Source: Oleiagrimonas sp964608595
Lineage (GTDB): Bacteria > Pseudomonadota > Gammaproteobacteria > Xanthomonadales > Rhodanobacteraceae
DNA: 64,000 nucleotides
Direction: 5' to 3'
Assembly (NCBI GenBank): GCA_964608595.1
Contig: CAZSOU010000005.1
Location: 1 to 64,000, forward strand
In this document: piece by piece, positions 45,899 through 54,582 of the stretch
Layout: every line of letters begins with the position of its first letter
Position numbering within the stretch: position 1 is the stretch's first letter
Translations under genes and position numbers: made by a program
The notes under the pieces: generated by a model
What the model saw: only the letters and a program-made list of their open reading frames with translations
The model's database searches: none
What the model was told of the DNA's origin: nothing

Positions 45899-46698
45899 TG
45901 AGGGATCTGCACGCTGCCGCCAGACAATGTCTGGATTGCGCCGACCCGCAGGAAAAAGTTCGCCTGACACACGCCGCCTGGCGTGAAGTGCTCGAAGGCG
46001 AACTTGCACCACAGCCGGACGCCCCGCCAGCCGAAGCCGTGGTCACACCGGGGCGCCCGGCGCGGCCGCGTCTGGTGTCGCCACGGGATTTGCCCAAACG
46101 TTCGCTGGGCAGTGCCGACGGGCGTGCCGCGCTGGTTCATGCCGTCGCGCACATCGAATTCAACGCCATCAACCTGGCGTGGGACGCGGTGTATCGTTTT
46201 CGCGGCATGCCGAGCGCGTTCCATTGCGATTGGGCGGCTGTCGCCAATGACGAGGCGCGCCATTTCACGTTGGTGTGCGATCGACTCGCCGACATGGGCG
46301 TGGCCTACGGCGATTTCGACGCCCACAACGGACTGTGGGAAATGGCCGTGAAAACCGCGGCCAGCGATACCGCGCGCATGGCGCTGGTACCGCGCGTGCT
46401 CGAAGCACGCGGTCTGGATGTCACACCCGGCATGATCGAGCGTTTCAAAAGCGCGGGGGACTGCGCCACCGTCGCCGTGCTGGAAGTGATCCTGCGCGAG
46501 GAGGTGGCGCATGTCGAAGCCGGTACTCGCTGGTTCCACTGGTGTTGCAAGCGCGACGGCCTCGAGCCGGAAACGACGTTTCGCGCACTGCTGGGCAAAT
46601 ACATGCGTGGCGCGCCGCGCGGCCCGTTCAATCTGGAAGCCAGACGCCGGGCCGGATTTGCCGAAAGCGAACTGGATTGGTTGCAGGCACCGACATGA
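45898..46698 (+). CDS. Ferritin-like DUF455 protein
   Basis: A 266-aa ferritin-like di-iron protein. Carboxylate-bridge motifs are HAVAHIEFNAINLAWDAVYR, NDEARHFTLVCDRL and REEVAHVEAGTRWF, giving the ExxH pairs of this fold. The family resembles MiaE-type oxygenases; no substrate is established. GTG 45895 or ATG 45898 can serve as start and both overlap the purF stop. Confidence 0.85.
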
Positions 46699-46796
46699 CC
46701 CTGTGCGGGCGCCTGCCGAGCGGGTGCGCGCAATGCCCGGACAGGGATTTGGTGTTAGGTTGAAGGCACTTTTCTGTCGGGTTGCGGGAGGCCGCC

Positions 46797-48740
46797 ATGT
46801 TTCTTGTCCGTTCCAGCCGGTGCATGCACCGCGTCGTCATGGGGCTTGCTCTGGCCATGCCGATCGCTCTTGCGGCAGCGGGCGTGCACGCCGGGGAAGT
46901 GCGCACCGCGCAGGTGCCGCCACCCAGGGACGTGGCTTATCCCGGCACGATCGGCATCCATGTGGATGCGAGTGATACGCGGCAGGGCATCTTCCGCGTG
47001 CACGAAACCATGCCGGTGACAGCCGGCAAGTTGACCTTGCTGTATCCCGCCTGGATTCCCGGCAATCATGCGCCCACCGGGCCGGTGTACAGCGTGGCGG
47101 GGTTGAATGTCACTGCCAACGGCAAGCATCTGAAATGGACGCGCGACAAATACGATGTGTACGCGTTTCATCTCGATGTGCCCGAGGGCGTGTCCAGCAT
47201 CGATATCGACTTCCAGTATCTGTCACCGCGGCGTGGCGGGTTCGAGATGACCGACCGCATGCTGATGCTCGAATGGGACAAGATGTCGTTGTATCCGGCG
47301 GGGTACTACTCGCGCGACATCACCTTCAAACCGAGTGTGGAACTGCCCGATGGCTGGAAGTTCGGGACGGCGCTGGAGAAAGCGTCGCAAAAGAGCGACA
47401 CCACGACGTTCAAGCCCGTGACCTACAACACCCTGGTCGATTCCCCCATGTATGCCGGCAAATATTTCAAGCGCGTGGCACTGAATCCGGGTGCCGCCGC
47501 GCCGGTGTATCTGGATGTCGTGGCCGACGCGCCGAAAGACCTCGAGATGACGCCCGAGCAGATTCAGGTGCACCGCAACCTGGTCACGCAGACCGTGAAA
47601 CTGTTCGACTCGCACCATTACAAACACTACGACTTCCTGTTTTCCCTGTCCGATCATCTGGCCGGCAACGGTCTGGAGCATCATCAATCCAGTGAAGACG
47701 GCGTTGGTGCCGATTATTTCACCGCGTGGGATCACAACGCACCCAACCGCGACCTGCTGGCACACGAATACGAGCATTCGTGGAACGGCAAATTTCGCCG
47801 TCCGGCGGATCTGTGGACACCCAACTTCAATGTGCCGATGGGCGACTCGCTGCTGTGGGTGTATGAAGGCATGACGCAGTATTGGGGGTTCGTGCTCACC
47901 GCCCGCGCGGGGATGTGGACGCCGCAGCAATTCCGCGATGCCCTGGCCATGGTCGCGGCAAACTACGACCGCAATCGCCCCGGCTTTCAGTGGCGCACCC
48001 TGGAAGACACCACCAACGACGAAACCGCCGCCGGACGCCGCATGTTGCCGTATCGAAGCTGGCAGATGAGCGAGGAGTATTACAGCGGCGGGCAGATGTT
48101 GTGGTTGGCGGTGGACGCCAAGATCAGGCACCTGACCCACGACAAGAAGTCACTGGACGATTTCGCGCAAGCATTCTTTGGCATGGACGACGGCAGTTTC
48201 GTCACCAGCACCTATACCTTCGACGATGTGGTGGCCGGGTTGAACGGCGTGGTCAAGTACGACTGGAAGGATTACCTGCAGCGCTTTGCCGACGAGCGCA
48301 ACCCGCCGTTTCTGGAGGGCGTCGACGGCTCGGGCTGGAAGCTGGTTTATACCGACACCCCGAGCGAGTATGAAAAGCAGTACATGAACCGGCCGCAATC
48401 GCCGCGCCACATCTTCAACTTCGCCTGGTCGATCGGCCTGACCATGGCCAGCGACGGACGGATCAACGACGTGCGCTGGAACGGACCGGCGTTCAAGGCC
48501 GGCGTCAGCACCGGCGCGACCCTGGTGGCGGTCGATGGCAAGGATTACTCCGAGGATGCGTTGAAATCCGCCATCACGGCCGCCAAAAACAGCAAGTCGC
48601 CGATCAAACTCACGCTCAAATACCAGGGCAGCTATCGCACCGTGTCGGTGGACTATCACGACGGCCTGCAATACCCGCACCTCGTGCGTGTCAAAGGCAC
48701 CCCGGATTATTTGAGCGAGATCATCGCGCCGCGGAAATGA
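46797..48740 (+). CDS. M61 glycyl aminopeptidase-like metalloprotease with PDZ domain
   Basis: A 647-aa exported peptidase. Signal peptide RVVMGLALAMPIALAAAGVHA; N-terminal beta-sandwich of M61 peptidases (YPAWIPGNHAPTGP); zinc motif LLAHEYEHSWNGKFRRP (HExxH), with the third ligand Glu in LLWVYEGMTQYWG; C-terminal PDZ domain with DVRWNGPAFKAGVSTGATLVAV. Cleaves N-terminal Gly/Ala in known members. ATG 46797 follows GGGAGG. Confidence 0.92.
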   Translation: MFLVRSSRCMHRVVMGLALAMPIALAAAGVHAGEVRTAQVPPPRDVAYPGTIGIHVDASDTRQGIFRVHETMPVTAGKLTLLYPAWIPGNHAPTGPVYSVAGLNVTANGKHLKWTRDKYDVYAFHLDVPEGVSSIDIDFQYLSPRRGGFEMTDRMLMLEWDKMSLYPAGYYSRDITFKPSVELPDGWKFGTALEKASQKSDTTTFKPVTYNTLVDSPMYAGKYFKRVALNPGAAAPVYLDVVADAPKDLEMTPEQIQVHRNLVTQTVKLFDSHHYKHYDFLFSLSDHLAGNGLEHHQSSEDGVGADYFTAWDHNAPNRDLLAHEYEHSWNGKFRRPADLWTPNFNVPMGDSLLWVYEGMTQYWGFVLTARAGMWTPQQFRDALAMVAANYDRNRPGFQWRTLEDTTNDETAAGRRMLPYRSWQMSEEYYSGGQMLWLAVDAKIRHLTHDKKSLDDFAQAFFGMDDGSFVTSTYTFDDVVAGLNGVVKYDWKDYLQRFADERNPPFLEGVDGSGWKLVYTDTPSEYEKQYMNRPQSPRHIFNFAWSIGLTMASDGRINDVRWNGPAFKAGVSTGATLVAVDGKDYSEDALKSAITAAKNSKSPIKLTLKYQGSYRTVSVDYHDGLQYPHLVRVKGTPDYLSEIIAPRK

Positions 48741-48780
48741 TGAGGCGGAGCACTCGGAACCGCCTGATCAACGCGAATCT

Positions 48781-48868
48781 GCCGCAGGAGCGCATCTCGG
48801 GCGCGACAGCCCGGACCACGTGACGTCGCGCTGTCGGGCAGGCGCGGACGCGCTGCTGCCCGACAGCG
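48781..48868. repeat. Palindromic repeat, family B, copy 3, with an adjacent strong hairpin
   Basis: The core AGGAGCGCATCTCGGGCGCGA (48786-48806) resembles the arms at 14120 and 42616. Next to it CGCTGTCGGGCAG (48829-48841) pairs perfectly with CTGCCCGACAGCG (48856-48868), a 13-bp hairpin. It lies after the M61 gene and may end its transcript, although there is no T-run. Confidence 0.55.
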
Positions 48869-49005
48869 CATGGGCCGCATTCGCCGGTGCACGCCGACAG
48901 AGGTTGCGGCGGTGGCCACAGGCATCGGACATCACACTCCCGCAACATTTTATGTCACTGTAGACGCATGCTTGAGTGCATTGGTGATGCCCGCAGAGGC
49001 GTGCA

Positions 49006-50283
49006 ATGAGTTTTCGCTGGCTGCAAGACCCGGAAGGCTACGAACACCCACGCTTGTCGTGGCTGATCGAAATCATGTTCGCGCTGGTGCTGGGGTGGCT
49101 GTTCCGCGTCGAGGACGATGTGCCGCAGGCGTATGAGTCGGCGCGTGGTTGCCTGCTGGTCTCCAATCACCAACGCGATTCCGACGCCCCGATCCTGGGG
49201 CGTTTGATGTTTCGTCGGCGCGGTCTGCACCTGCGCGGTCCCTTGCCGTTTTTTGCCATGCGCGAGGATTTGTATCAACGCGAAGGACTGGCCAACCTTT
49301 TGTCGGCGGGGCCGCCGGCACTCGTTCATTTGCTGTCGTGGATTCCGTTGCGCTGGTTGTTCGTGAACGTGCGCACGTATCCGATGCGACGCCTGCGTGA
49401 ATTCACCTGGCACGACACCTTGCGCGAACTGAAGCGCGCCGGCTTGGGCGGCGCCGACCCCGGGGACGTTTTCAATGCACGTGGCAGGCGCGAGTTGCGA
49501 CAGTATCTCGACGCGTTGCCGAAGCGAGTGGATGCGATCAATCCATGGAAGTTGCGTCGCATGCGCGTGGCGCATTGGGGGCTGCGTCGCCTGCAGCTCG
49601 GCACCCTGCGCCGTATTGCGCCCGGCTTTCGCGAAACCGTCACGCAACAGCTGCATTTTTTTGCGCATCAGCTCGACGCCGGGCACAACGTCTATTTCGC
49701 CCCGGAAGGGCACATTTCCATGGACGGCCGTTTCGGTCGGATCCGCGCCGGAACATGGCGGTTGGGACGCATGACGGCGCAGCCCCTGCGTCTGCTTCCG
49801 TTCGCCATCAGTTACGATCCGTTGGGACCGGGTCGCACGCGGGTCGTGGTGTTCCATGGCGATTCGCTCGACGACATGGATTTCGGCGACACGCGCGCAT
49901 TCGCCCAACGCCTGCGGTGCGAACTGATGACACACTGCGCCGTGACGCCCAGCCATCTGCTGGCCCATTTCCTGTCCTTTCGCGACACGCCGTTCGGCGT
50001 TCATGAACTGGCGGCATGGATGCGGCAGGCGGTGGTTCGGGCACGCCAGGCAGCCATACCCGTCGACCCGTTGTTTGATCGCGTCGTGCTCGACAAGCTG
50101 GTCGACGAGCGCGTGCGATGGCTGGGGCGCAAACGCCTGGTCTGGGCCACGCGCGGGAAGTGGCAGCGGCGCTGGTCGCCGGAGACCGCACCGTCATGGA
50201 CGCGCGCCGAAGGCATGGTGCGCTATCTTGCCGATTCCCTGAGCGATTTTGCTCCGGACTATGCAAGGGCACTGTCGCAATGA
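49006..50283 (+). CDS. PlsC-type acyltransferase family protein
   Basis: A 425-aa membrane-associated acyltransferase. The catalytic block is LLVSNHQRDSDAPILG (NHxxxxD) and the second block FAPEGHISMDGRFGRIRAG (PEG motif). It is much longer than PlsC (about 240 aa), with a central basic region (residues 150-200). It probably transfers an acyl chain to a glycerol- or other lipid acceptor. It overlaps the next gene, a flippase-like membrane protein. Confidence 0.75.
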   Translation: MSFRWLQDPEGYEHPRLSWLIEIMFALVLGWLFRVEDDVPQAYESARGCLLVSNHQRDSDAPILGRLMFRRRGLHLRGPLPFFAMREDLYQREGLANLLSAGPPALVHLLSWIPLRWLFVNVRTYPMRRLREFTWHDTLRELKRAGLGGADPGDVFNARGRRELRQYLDALPKRVDAINPWKLRRMRVAHWGLRRLQLGTLRRIAPGFRETVTQQLHFFAHQLDAGHNVYFAPEGHISMDGRFGRIRAGTWRLGRMTAQPLRLLPFAISYDPLGPGRTRVVVFHGDSLDDMDFGDTRAFAQRLRCELMTHCAVTPSHLLAHFLSFRDTPFGVHELAAWMRQAVVRARQAAIPVDPLFDRVVLDKLVDERVRWLGRKRLVWATRGKWQRRWSPETAPSWTRAEGMVRYLADSLSDFAPDYARALSQ

Positions 50284-51266
50284 TGTCAGGGAAAAAATGG
50301 CGATCCTTGCTGCACCCCAGGGTCGTGTTGCCGGTGTTGCTGGCCGCCGCGTTGTTCATGGTGGCTGTCAGTCTGGGCGACCTGGGCGATGTCGTGAACC
50401 GCGTCAAGGCCGTACCGGTGACCATCATGGTGATGGTGCTGGGGTGTGCGGCGTTGTACCTGATTCTCAAAGGCCTGCAGCTGCATCTTCTGTTGAACGA
50501 TCTCGCCGCCTATCCGGGGTGGCGTCGTTTTTTGCTGGCCTTTGCCGTGGGGGAGCTTGCGCTGACGTTTCCGCTGGGAATCTTTGCGCAAAACTGGGTG
50601 CTGGCCGGCAAGCGGGACATGAATTTCGGACGCAGCTCGGCGGCCACGGTGGTGATGCTGATCATGGAAGTGGTCATCGTGCTTTTGTGGCTGGCGGTGG
50701 TCGGCACACCGGGTTGGGCGCCGGTGCGCGTGGTCGCCGCGGCGATGCTCGGTGCCATGTTGATTCTCGGCTTTGCCCTGTTTCGTTTTCGTTTGCTGGA
50801 TCGACTGTCCGCGCGCGCCTCGCGTCATCAGCGGGTGCACGGCATTCTGGACGAGGCCGTGAACCTGCTGCACGGTCTGAAAAAACTGGGCAAATGGCGC
50901 GTATTGGTCATCAATCTGTTCATTACGCCCGCCTATCTGGGCGCGCTGACGGCAGCCTTCTGGGTCATGGGGCATGGCATGGGACTGCCGGAACTGTCTT
51001 ATATCGAGGCAACATCGATCTATGCCTTTGCGCTGGCCTCGGTGCTGGTCAGCGGGGGCTTGTTCGGCCAGATCGGCACGGTCGAAGTCCTCGGCATGAG
51101 CGCGGCCACGGCCTGGGGGTTCGATTACACCAGGGGCCTGGCACTCATGCTCGGCTTTCGCCTGGCGTGGACAGGCGCGATGTGGATACTCAACGGCTCG
51201 GTAGCCGCGGCGCTGTGGCGCTCGGTACGCCTGTCAGGCGATGGCGGCGAGGAATCGCTGCACTGA
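50280..51266 (+). CDS. Lysylphosphatidylglycerol synthase transmembrane-domain (YbhN-like) protein
   Basis: A 328-aa polytopic membrane protein with about eight hydrophobic segments. GELALTFPLGIFAQNWVLAGKRDM and ASVLVSGGLFGQIGTVEVLGMSAA match the flippase-like family that includes YbhN and the membrane half of MprF, without the synthase half. It may move a lipid or lipid-linked sugar across the inner membrane. Its last 33 nt overlap the convergent glycosyltransferase gene. Confidence 0.75.
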   Translation: MMSGKKWRSLLHPRVVLPVLLAAALFMVAVSLGDLGDVVNRVKAVPVTIMVMVLGCAALYLILKGLQLHLLLNDLAAYPGWRRFLLAFAVGELALTFPLGIFAQNWVLAGKRDMNFGRSSAATVVMLIMEVVIVLLWLAVVGTPGWAPVRVVAAAMLGAMLILGFALFRFRLLDRLSARASRHQRVHGILDEAVNLLHGLKKLGKWRVLVINLFITPAYLGALTAAFWVMGHGMGLPELSYIEATSIYAFALASVLVSGGLFGQIGTVEVLGMSAATAWGFDYTRGLALMLGFRLAWTGAMWILNGSVAAALWRSVRLSGDGGEESLH

Positions 51267-52313
51267 ATCGGCGCTGCTGATGCGCGGCAGGCCGGGGCGC
51301 TGCATGGCTCGCGGCATGTCGTTGACCAGGTCCAGCTTCGACTGCGTCGTCGACCAGACGTGTCCCTTGGCATGATGGAAGCGCGCCAGATATTCCTGTT
51401 CGCTCTGCCCGGGGGTGGGAACGAACAAGGCACGTTTGCCCAGTTCGGCCAGCTCCATCAACGTGGTGTACCCGGAGCGCGTCATGATCATGCGCGCCCG
51501 GTTGAGCATTTCCGCCTGCGCCTTGCGGTCGAGATAGCCATACACCGTGGCACGACCCGCCTGACGGCAACTGCCGGCCATCGCGGGATTGCCGAGCGTG
51601 GCGACAATGCGGCCATCCAGTCGGGGCAGAACATCGAGCACTTGCTCGCTCAAAATCGAGAGCTGCGGCTCGATGCCGGAAATGGAAAAGAAGCAGTCGA
51701 TATCCGGTTCGCCTTCGATGCGACGGATGCCCGACAACGGCCCGATATATTGCAGACGGCCATCCCCCCAATCCACGGCCGGGTCGTGCCCCAGCTCGCC
51801 GGACAGTCCGCCGTCGGCCTCGGCGTCGGGAATGAGGATGCTCTTGAAGTGGCGCGTCAGCCGGCGCTGTCCGTTCTCGACCAGTTTTTCCAACCGGCGC
51901 GGCCGTCCGGGAATGATCTGGCGCAGCGAATGCAGGATGCAATGACTGGGCACCTCGCGTGACCAGATGCCGAACCGGCTGTCGGACACGATGCAGTCGA
52001 TGCCCTCGCGTTTGACAAGCGACTCGGTGAAGCGGTGCTCTTCGGCATACCGATACATGACCTGCGGCATCGACAAGCTCATGCGTATGTAGAACATCGC
52101 CGGCCAGCGACTGAAGGGCTTGGGAATGTCCGGATGCGTGATGTACCGGCAGGCGCCGCCCAATTCCGATTGCAGCATTTTCAATCCGCTGCCGGGAGCC
52201 GTCACGATGCTGACGTGATCGCCACGGTCGATCAGCGCGCGTATCAACAACAAACTGCGCGATGCATGGCCCAGGCCCCAATCGTGAACAGCGAACAGGA
52301 TGCGTCTGGCCAT
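51234..52313 (-). CDS. MurG/GT28-like glycosyltransferase
   Basis: A 359-aa GT-B-fold protein. The N-terminus MARRILFAVHDWGLGHASRS is the nucleotide-sugar transferase start, and the C-terminal half has MTRSGYTTLMELAELGKRALFVPTPGQSEQEY, the sugar-nucleotide-binding block of GT28 and related enzymes. Acceptor and sugar are unknown. It lies next to the prenyl synthase gene on the same strand (38-nt gap), so a lipid acceptor is plausible. Confidence 0.78.
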   Translation of the reverse strand: MARRILFAVHDWGLGHASRSLLLIRALIDRGDHVSIVTAPGSGLKMLQSELGGACRYITHPDIPKPFSRWPAMFYIRMSLSMPQVMYRYAEEHRFTESLVKREGIDCIVSDSRFGIWSREVPSHCILHSLRQIIPGRPRRLEKLVENGQRRLTRHFKSILIPDAEADGGLSGELGHDPAVDWGDGRLQYIGPLSGIRRIEGEPDIDCFFSISGIEPQLSILSEQVLDVLPRLDGRIVATLGNPAMAGSCRQAGRATVYGYLDRKAQAEMLNRARMIMTRSGYTTLMELAELGKRALFVPTPGQSEQEYLARFHHAKGHVWSTTQSKLDLVNDMPRAMQRPGLPRISSADSVQRFLAAIA

Positions 52314-52351
52314 GCGGGTTCCTTGTTTGAGGAGATGGGCGTGGGTGTCGT

Positions 52352-53245
52352 CTAATGATCTCGTTGCACAATGCGTTGCGCGATCCAGCGCAGCGGGTTG
52401 GCCATGCTGCCCAGTGATTGCAGCGCCTGCATGGCCTGACCATGCGCGGCATCGGCGCGTTGGCGGGCCGCGTCGACGCCCAGCAGTGACGGCCATGTGG
52501 ACTTGCCGTGTTCGGCATCGGCGCCGCCGGTCTTGCCGGTAAGGGTTTCGTCGCCTTCGACGTCCAGCAGGTCGTCGCGAATCTGGAATGCCAGCCCGAT
52601 ATTGCTGGCAAACGTATCCAGACTGCGACGCACCCCGGCATCCAGACCGGGCAGGGCGTCACAAGCCAGCATCACACTGGCACGGATGAGACAGCCCGTC
52701 TTGAGGCGGTTCAATTGTTCCAGTTCGGCCAGTGTGATGGTACGTCCTTCGGCCTCCAGGTCCATGACCTGGCCCCCGGTCATGCCCAGCGAACCGGTTG
52801 CTTCGGCCAATGTCCGCACCATCCCGATGCGACACGCCGACGTGCCGTTGCCATTGGCCAGCACGATGAAAGCGAGTGTCTGCAGGGCATCACCGGCGAG
52901 AATCGCCGTGGCGGTGTCGAACGCCTTGTGCACGGTCGGTCGGCCGCGGCGCAGGGCATCATCGTCCATGGCCGGAAGGTCGTCGTGCACCAACGAAAAG
53001 CCGTGGATCATTTCCACGGCACAGGCGGCATCGTCCAGTTCGTCCGGATCGATGCCGAGGGTTTCGCCGGTGGCGTAACAAAGCAGCGGGCGGATGCGCT
53101 TGCCGCCTCCGAGCATGGCGTAACGCATGGCTTCGTGCAATGACGTCGGCGGCGTGTCCTTGCGCGGCAGGCGGACGTCCAACGCATGCTCGACGCGTTC
53201 GACATAGGTGGGAACGCGAGTTTCGAAATCGGTGGTGCTGTCCAC
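52352..53245 (-). CDS. ispA: Short-chain polyprenyl diphosphate synthase (farnesyl diphosphate synthase-like)
   Basis: Condenses DMAPP with IPP to geranyl/farnesyl diphosphate. The 297-aa protein has GGGKRIRPLL, the first aspartate motif VHDDLPAMDDDALRRG, KTGCLIRASV, and the second motif IRDDLLDVEGD. Bulky residues before DDLPAMDDD and the length fit farnesyl diphosphate synthase. GTG 53245 gives a family-like start; ATG 53290 is possible. It is divergent from squalene synthase, for which it would make the substrate. Confidence 0.92.
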   Translation of the reverse strand: MDSTTDFETRVPTYVERVEHALDVRLPRKDTPPTSLHEAMRYAMLGGGKRIRPLLCYATGETLGIDPDELDDAACAVEMIHGFSLVHDDLPAMDDDALRRGRPTVHKAFDTATAILAGDALQTLAFIVLANGNGTSACRIGMVRTLAEATGSLGMTGGQVMDLEAEGRTITLAELEQLNRLKTGCLIRASVMLACDALPGLDAGVRRSLDTFASNIGLAFQIRDDLLDVEGDETLTGKTGGADAEHGKSTWPSLLGVDAARQRADAAHGQAMQALQSLGSMANPLRWIAQRIVQRDH

Positions 53246-53451
53246 GTGAACGGAGCCTTTGCAACTTGCGGGGGAGGGCAGGTTCTCCATGTTGCACGGG
53301 GTCGGGACGGGTGTCCACCGCGCCGTGTTCGCACGCCGCGGTTCAGTGGCCGTATGGCGCTTTGCAGCCAAGACTTGCTATCGTAACGGACATGTTCAGC
53401 GTTTTGCGTTTGTAGCGACGGCGCATCAAGTCAAAATGAGGAGGCAACAAC

Positions 53452-54537
53452 ATGCGTGTGTCTGCTGCCCTCGCACCTTCTGCCAAGTACCAGAACGACT
53501 ATCAGGAGGATATTCTGCAGAAGGTTTCGAGGACATTTGCCCTGACGATTCCGCAACTGCCGAAGTCCTTGCGCCGTGTCGTCTCCAACGCGTACCTCTT
53601 GTGCCGCATCGCCGACACGATCGAGGACGAGTCGGCGTTGTCCGCCGATCAGAAGCAGCATTTCCACGATTTTTTTCGACAAGTGGTGTCCGCGGACGGC
53701 GATGCCGAGGCATTCGCCGCCGAGTTGACGCCACTTCTGGTTCATGACGCGCTCGATGCGGAAAAGGATCTCATCGCGCATACCGCCACGGTGACGGCCA
53801 TCACGCGCACGTTCAACGCCAGCCAGCGGGCCGCTCTGGAACGCTGTCTGGACGTGATGTGTCACGGCATGCCGCATTACGAGCGCCATGCCAGCGTCGC
53901 GGGCTTGAGCAATCAGGCGTCGCTTGATCGCTATTGCTATTACGTGGCCGGCGTGGTCGGCGAAACACTGACCGCACTGTTCTGCGATTATTCCGCCGTC
54001 ATCGCCAAGCATCGCGAACGCATGATGCTTCTGGGCGTTTCGTTCGGCCAGGGTCTGCAGATGGTCAACATCCTCAAGGATTTCTGGGAAGACCATCGCC
54101 GCGGCGTGTGCTGGCTGCCGCAAAATGTTTTTGCACAAGTGGGCGTCGATCTCGGCGACGTGGACAAGCGCCAGTACCAACCGGGTTTCGGCAGGGCTTA
54201 TGCATCACTGATCGGCGTTGCGCACCGGCACCTGCTCAATGGTTTTGAATACACCTTGCTGATCCCGGAAGCCGAATCCGGCATTCGCCGTTTCTGTCTG
54301 CTGGCGCTGGCGCTGGCCGTGCAGACGTTGCAGCGGATTTACCAGAATCCGGAGTTCAAGCGCGGCAGCGACGTGAAAGTGTCGCATCGCGTGGTGACCA
54401 ACACGTTGATCATGACGCGGTTGTTCGCCGGTTACGACCGCGCCCTGCAGCGCTGGTTCAAACGTCTCGGCAAGGGGTTGCCGCTCGATGCCGGAAAGGT
54501 CATGACCGCAGGAGAGATGGCGCGCCAGACGTCGTGA
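53452..54537 (+). CDS. sqs: Squalene synthase, one-step eukaryote/Methylococcus-type
   Basis: Joins two farnesyl diphosphates to squalene through presqualene diphosphate. The 361-aa sequence has the two aspartate motifs of the family, DTIEDES (from residue 55) and NILKDFWEDHRRGVCWLP (from 206), plus LDRYCYYVAGVVGETL and a GQGLQMVN start of helix. Length and these motifs fit the NADPH-dependent eukaryote-like enzyme, not the shorter HpnC/HpnD pair, and no hpnC, hpnD or hpnE is present. The start follows AGGAGG. First gene of the hopanoid operon. Confidence 0.88.
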   Translation: MRVSAALAPSAKYQNDYQEDILQKVSRTFALTIPQLPKSLRRVVSNAYLLCRIADTIEDESALSADQKQHFHDFFRQVVSADGDAEAFAAELTPLLVHDALDAEKDLIAHTATVTAITRTFNASQRAALERCLDVMCHGMPHYERHASVAGLSNQASLDRYCYYVAGVVGETLTALFCDYSAVIAKHRERMMLLGVSFGQGLQMVNILKDFWEDHRRGVCWLPQNVFAQVGVDLGDVDKRQYQPGFGRAYASLIGVAHRHLLNGFEYTLLIPEAESGIRRFCLLALALAVQTLQRIYQNPEFKRGSDVKVSHRVVTNTLIMTRLFAGYDRALQRWFKRLGKGLPLDAGKVMTAGEMARQTS

Positions 54538-54582
54538 GGCCAGGCGCGCAAACGCGAATTTCGGAACAGGACTGGAGTTTGC

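Noticed and set aside
53452..54537. HpnD-type presqualene synthase or phytoene synthase
   Set aside because: Length (361 aa) and the YCYYVAGVVGETL / NILKDFWEDHRRG blocks fit one-step squalene synthase; hpnC and hpnE partners are absent. Carotenoid genes are also absent.
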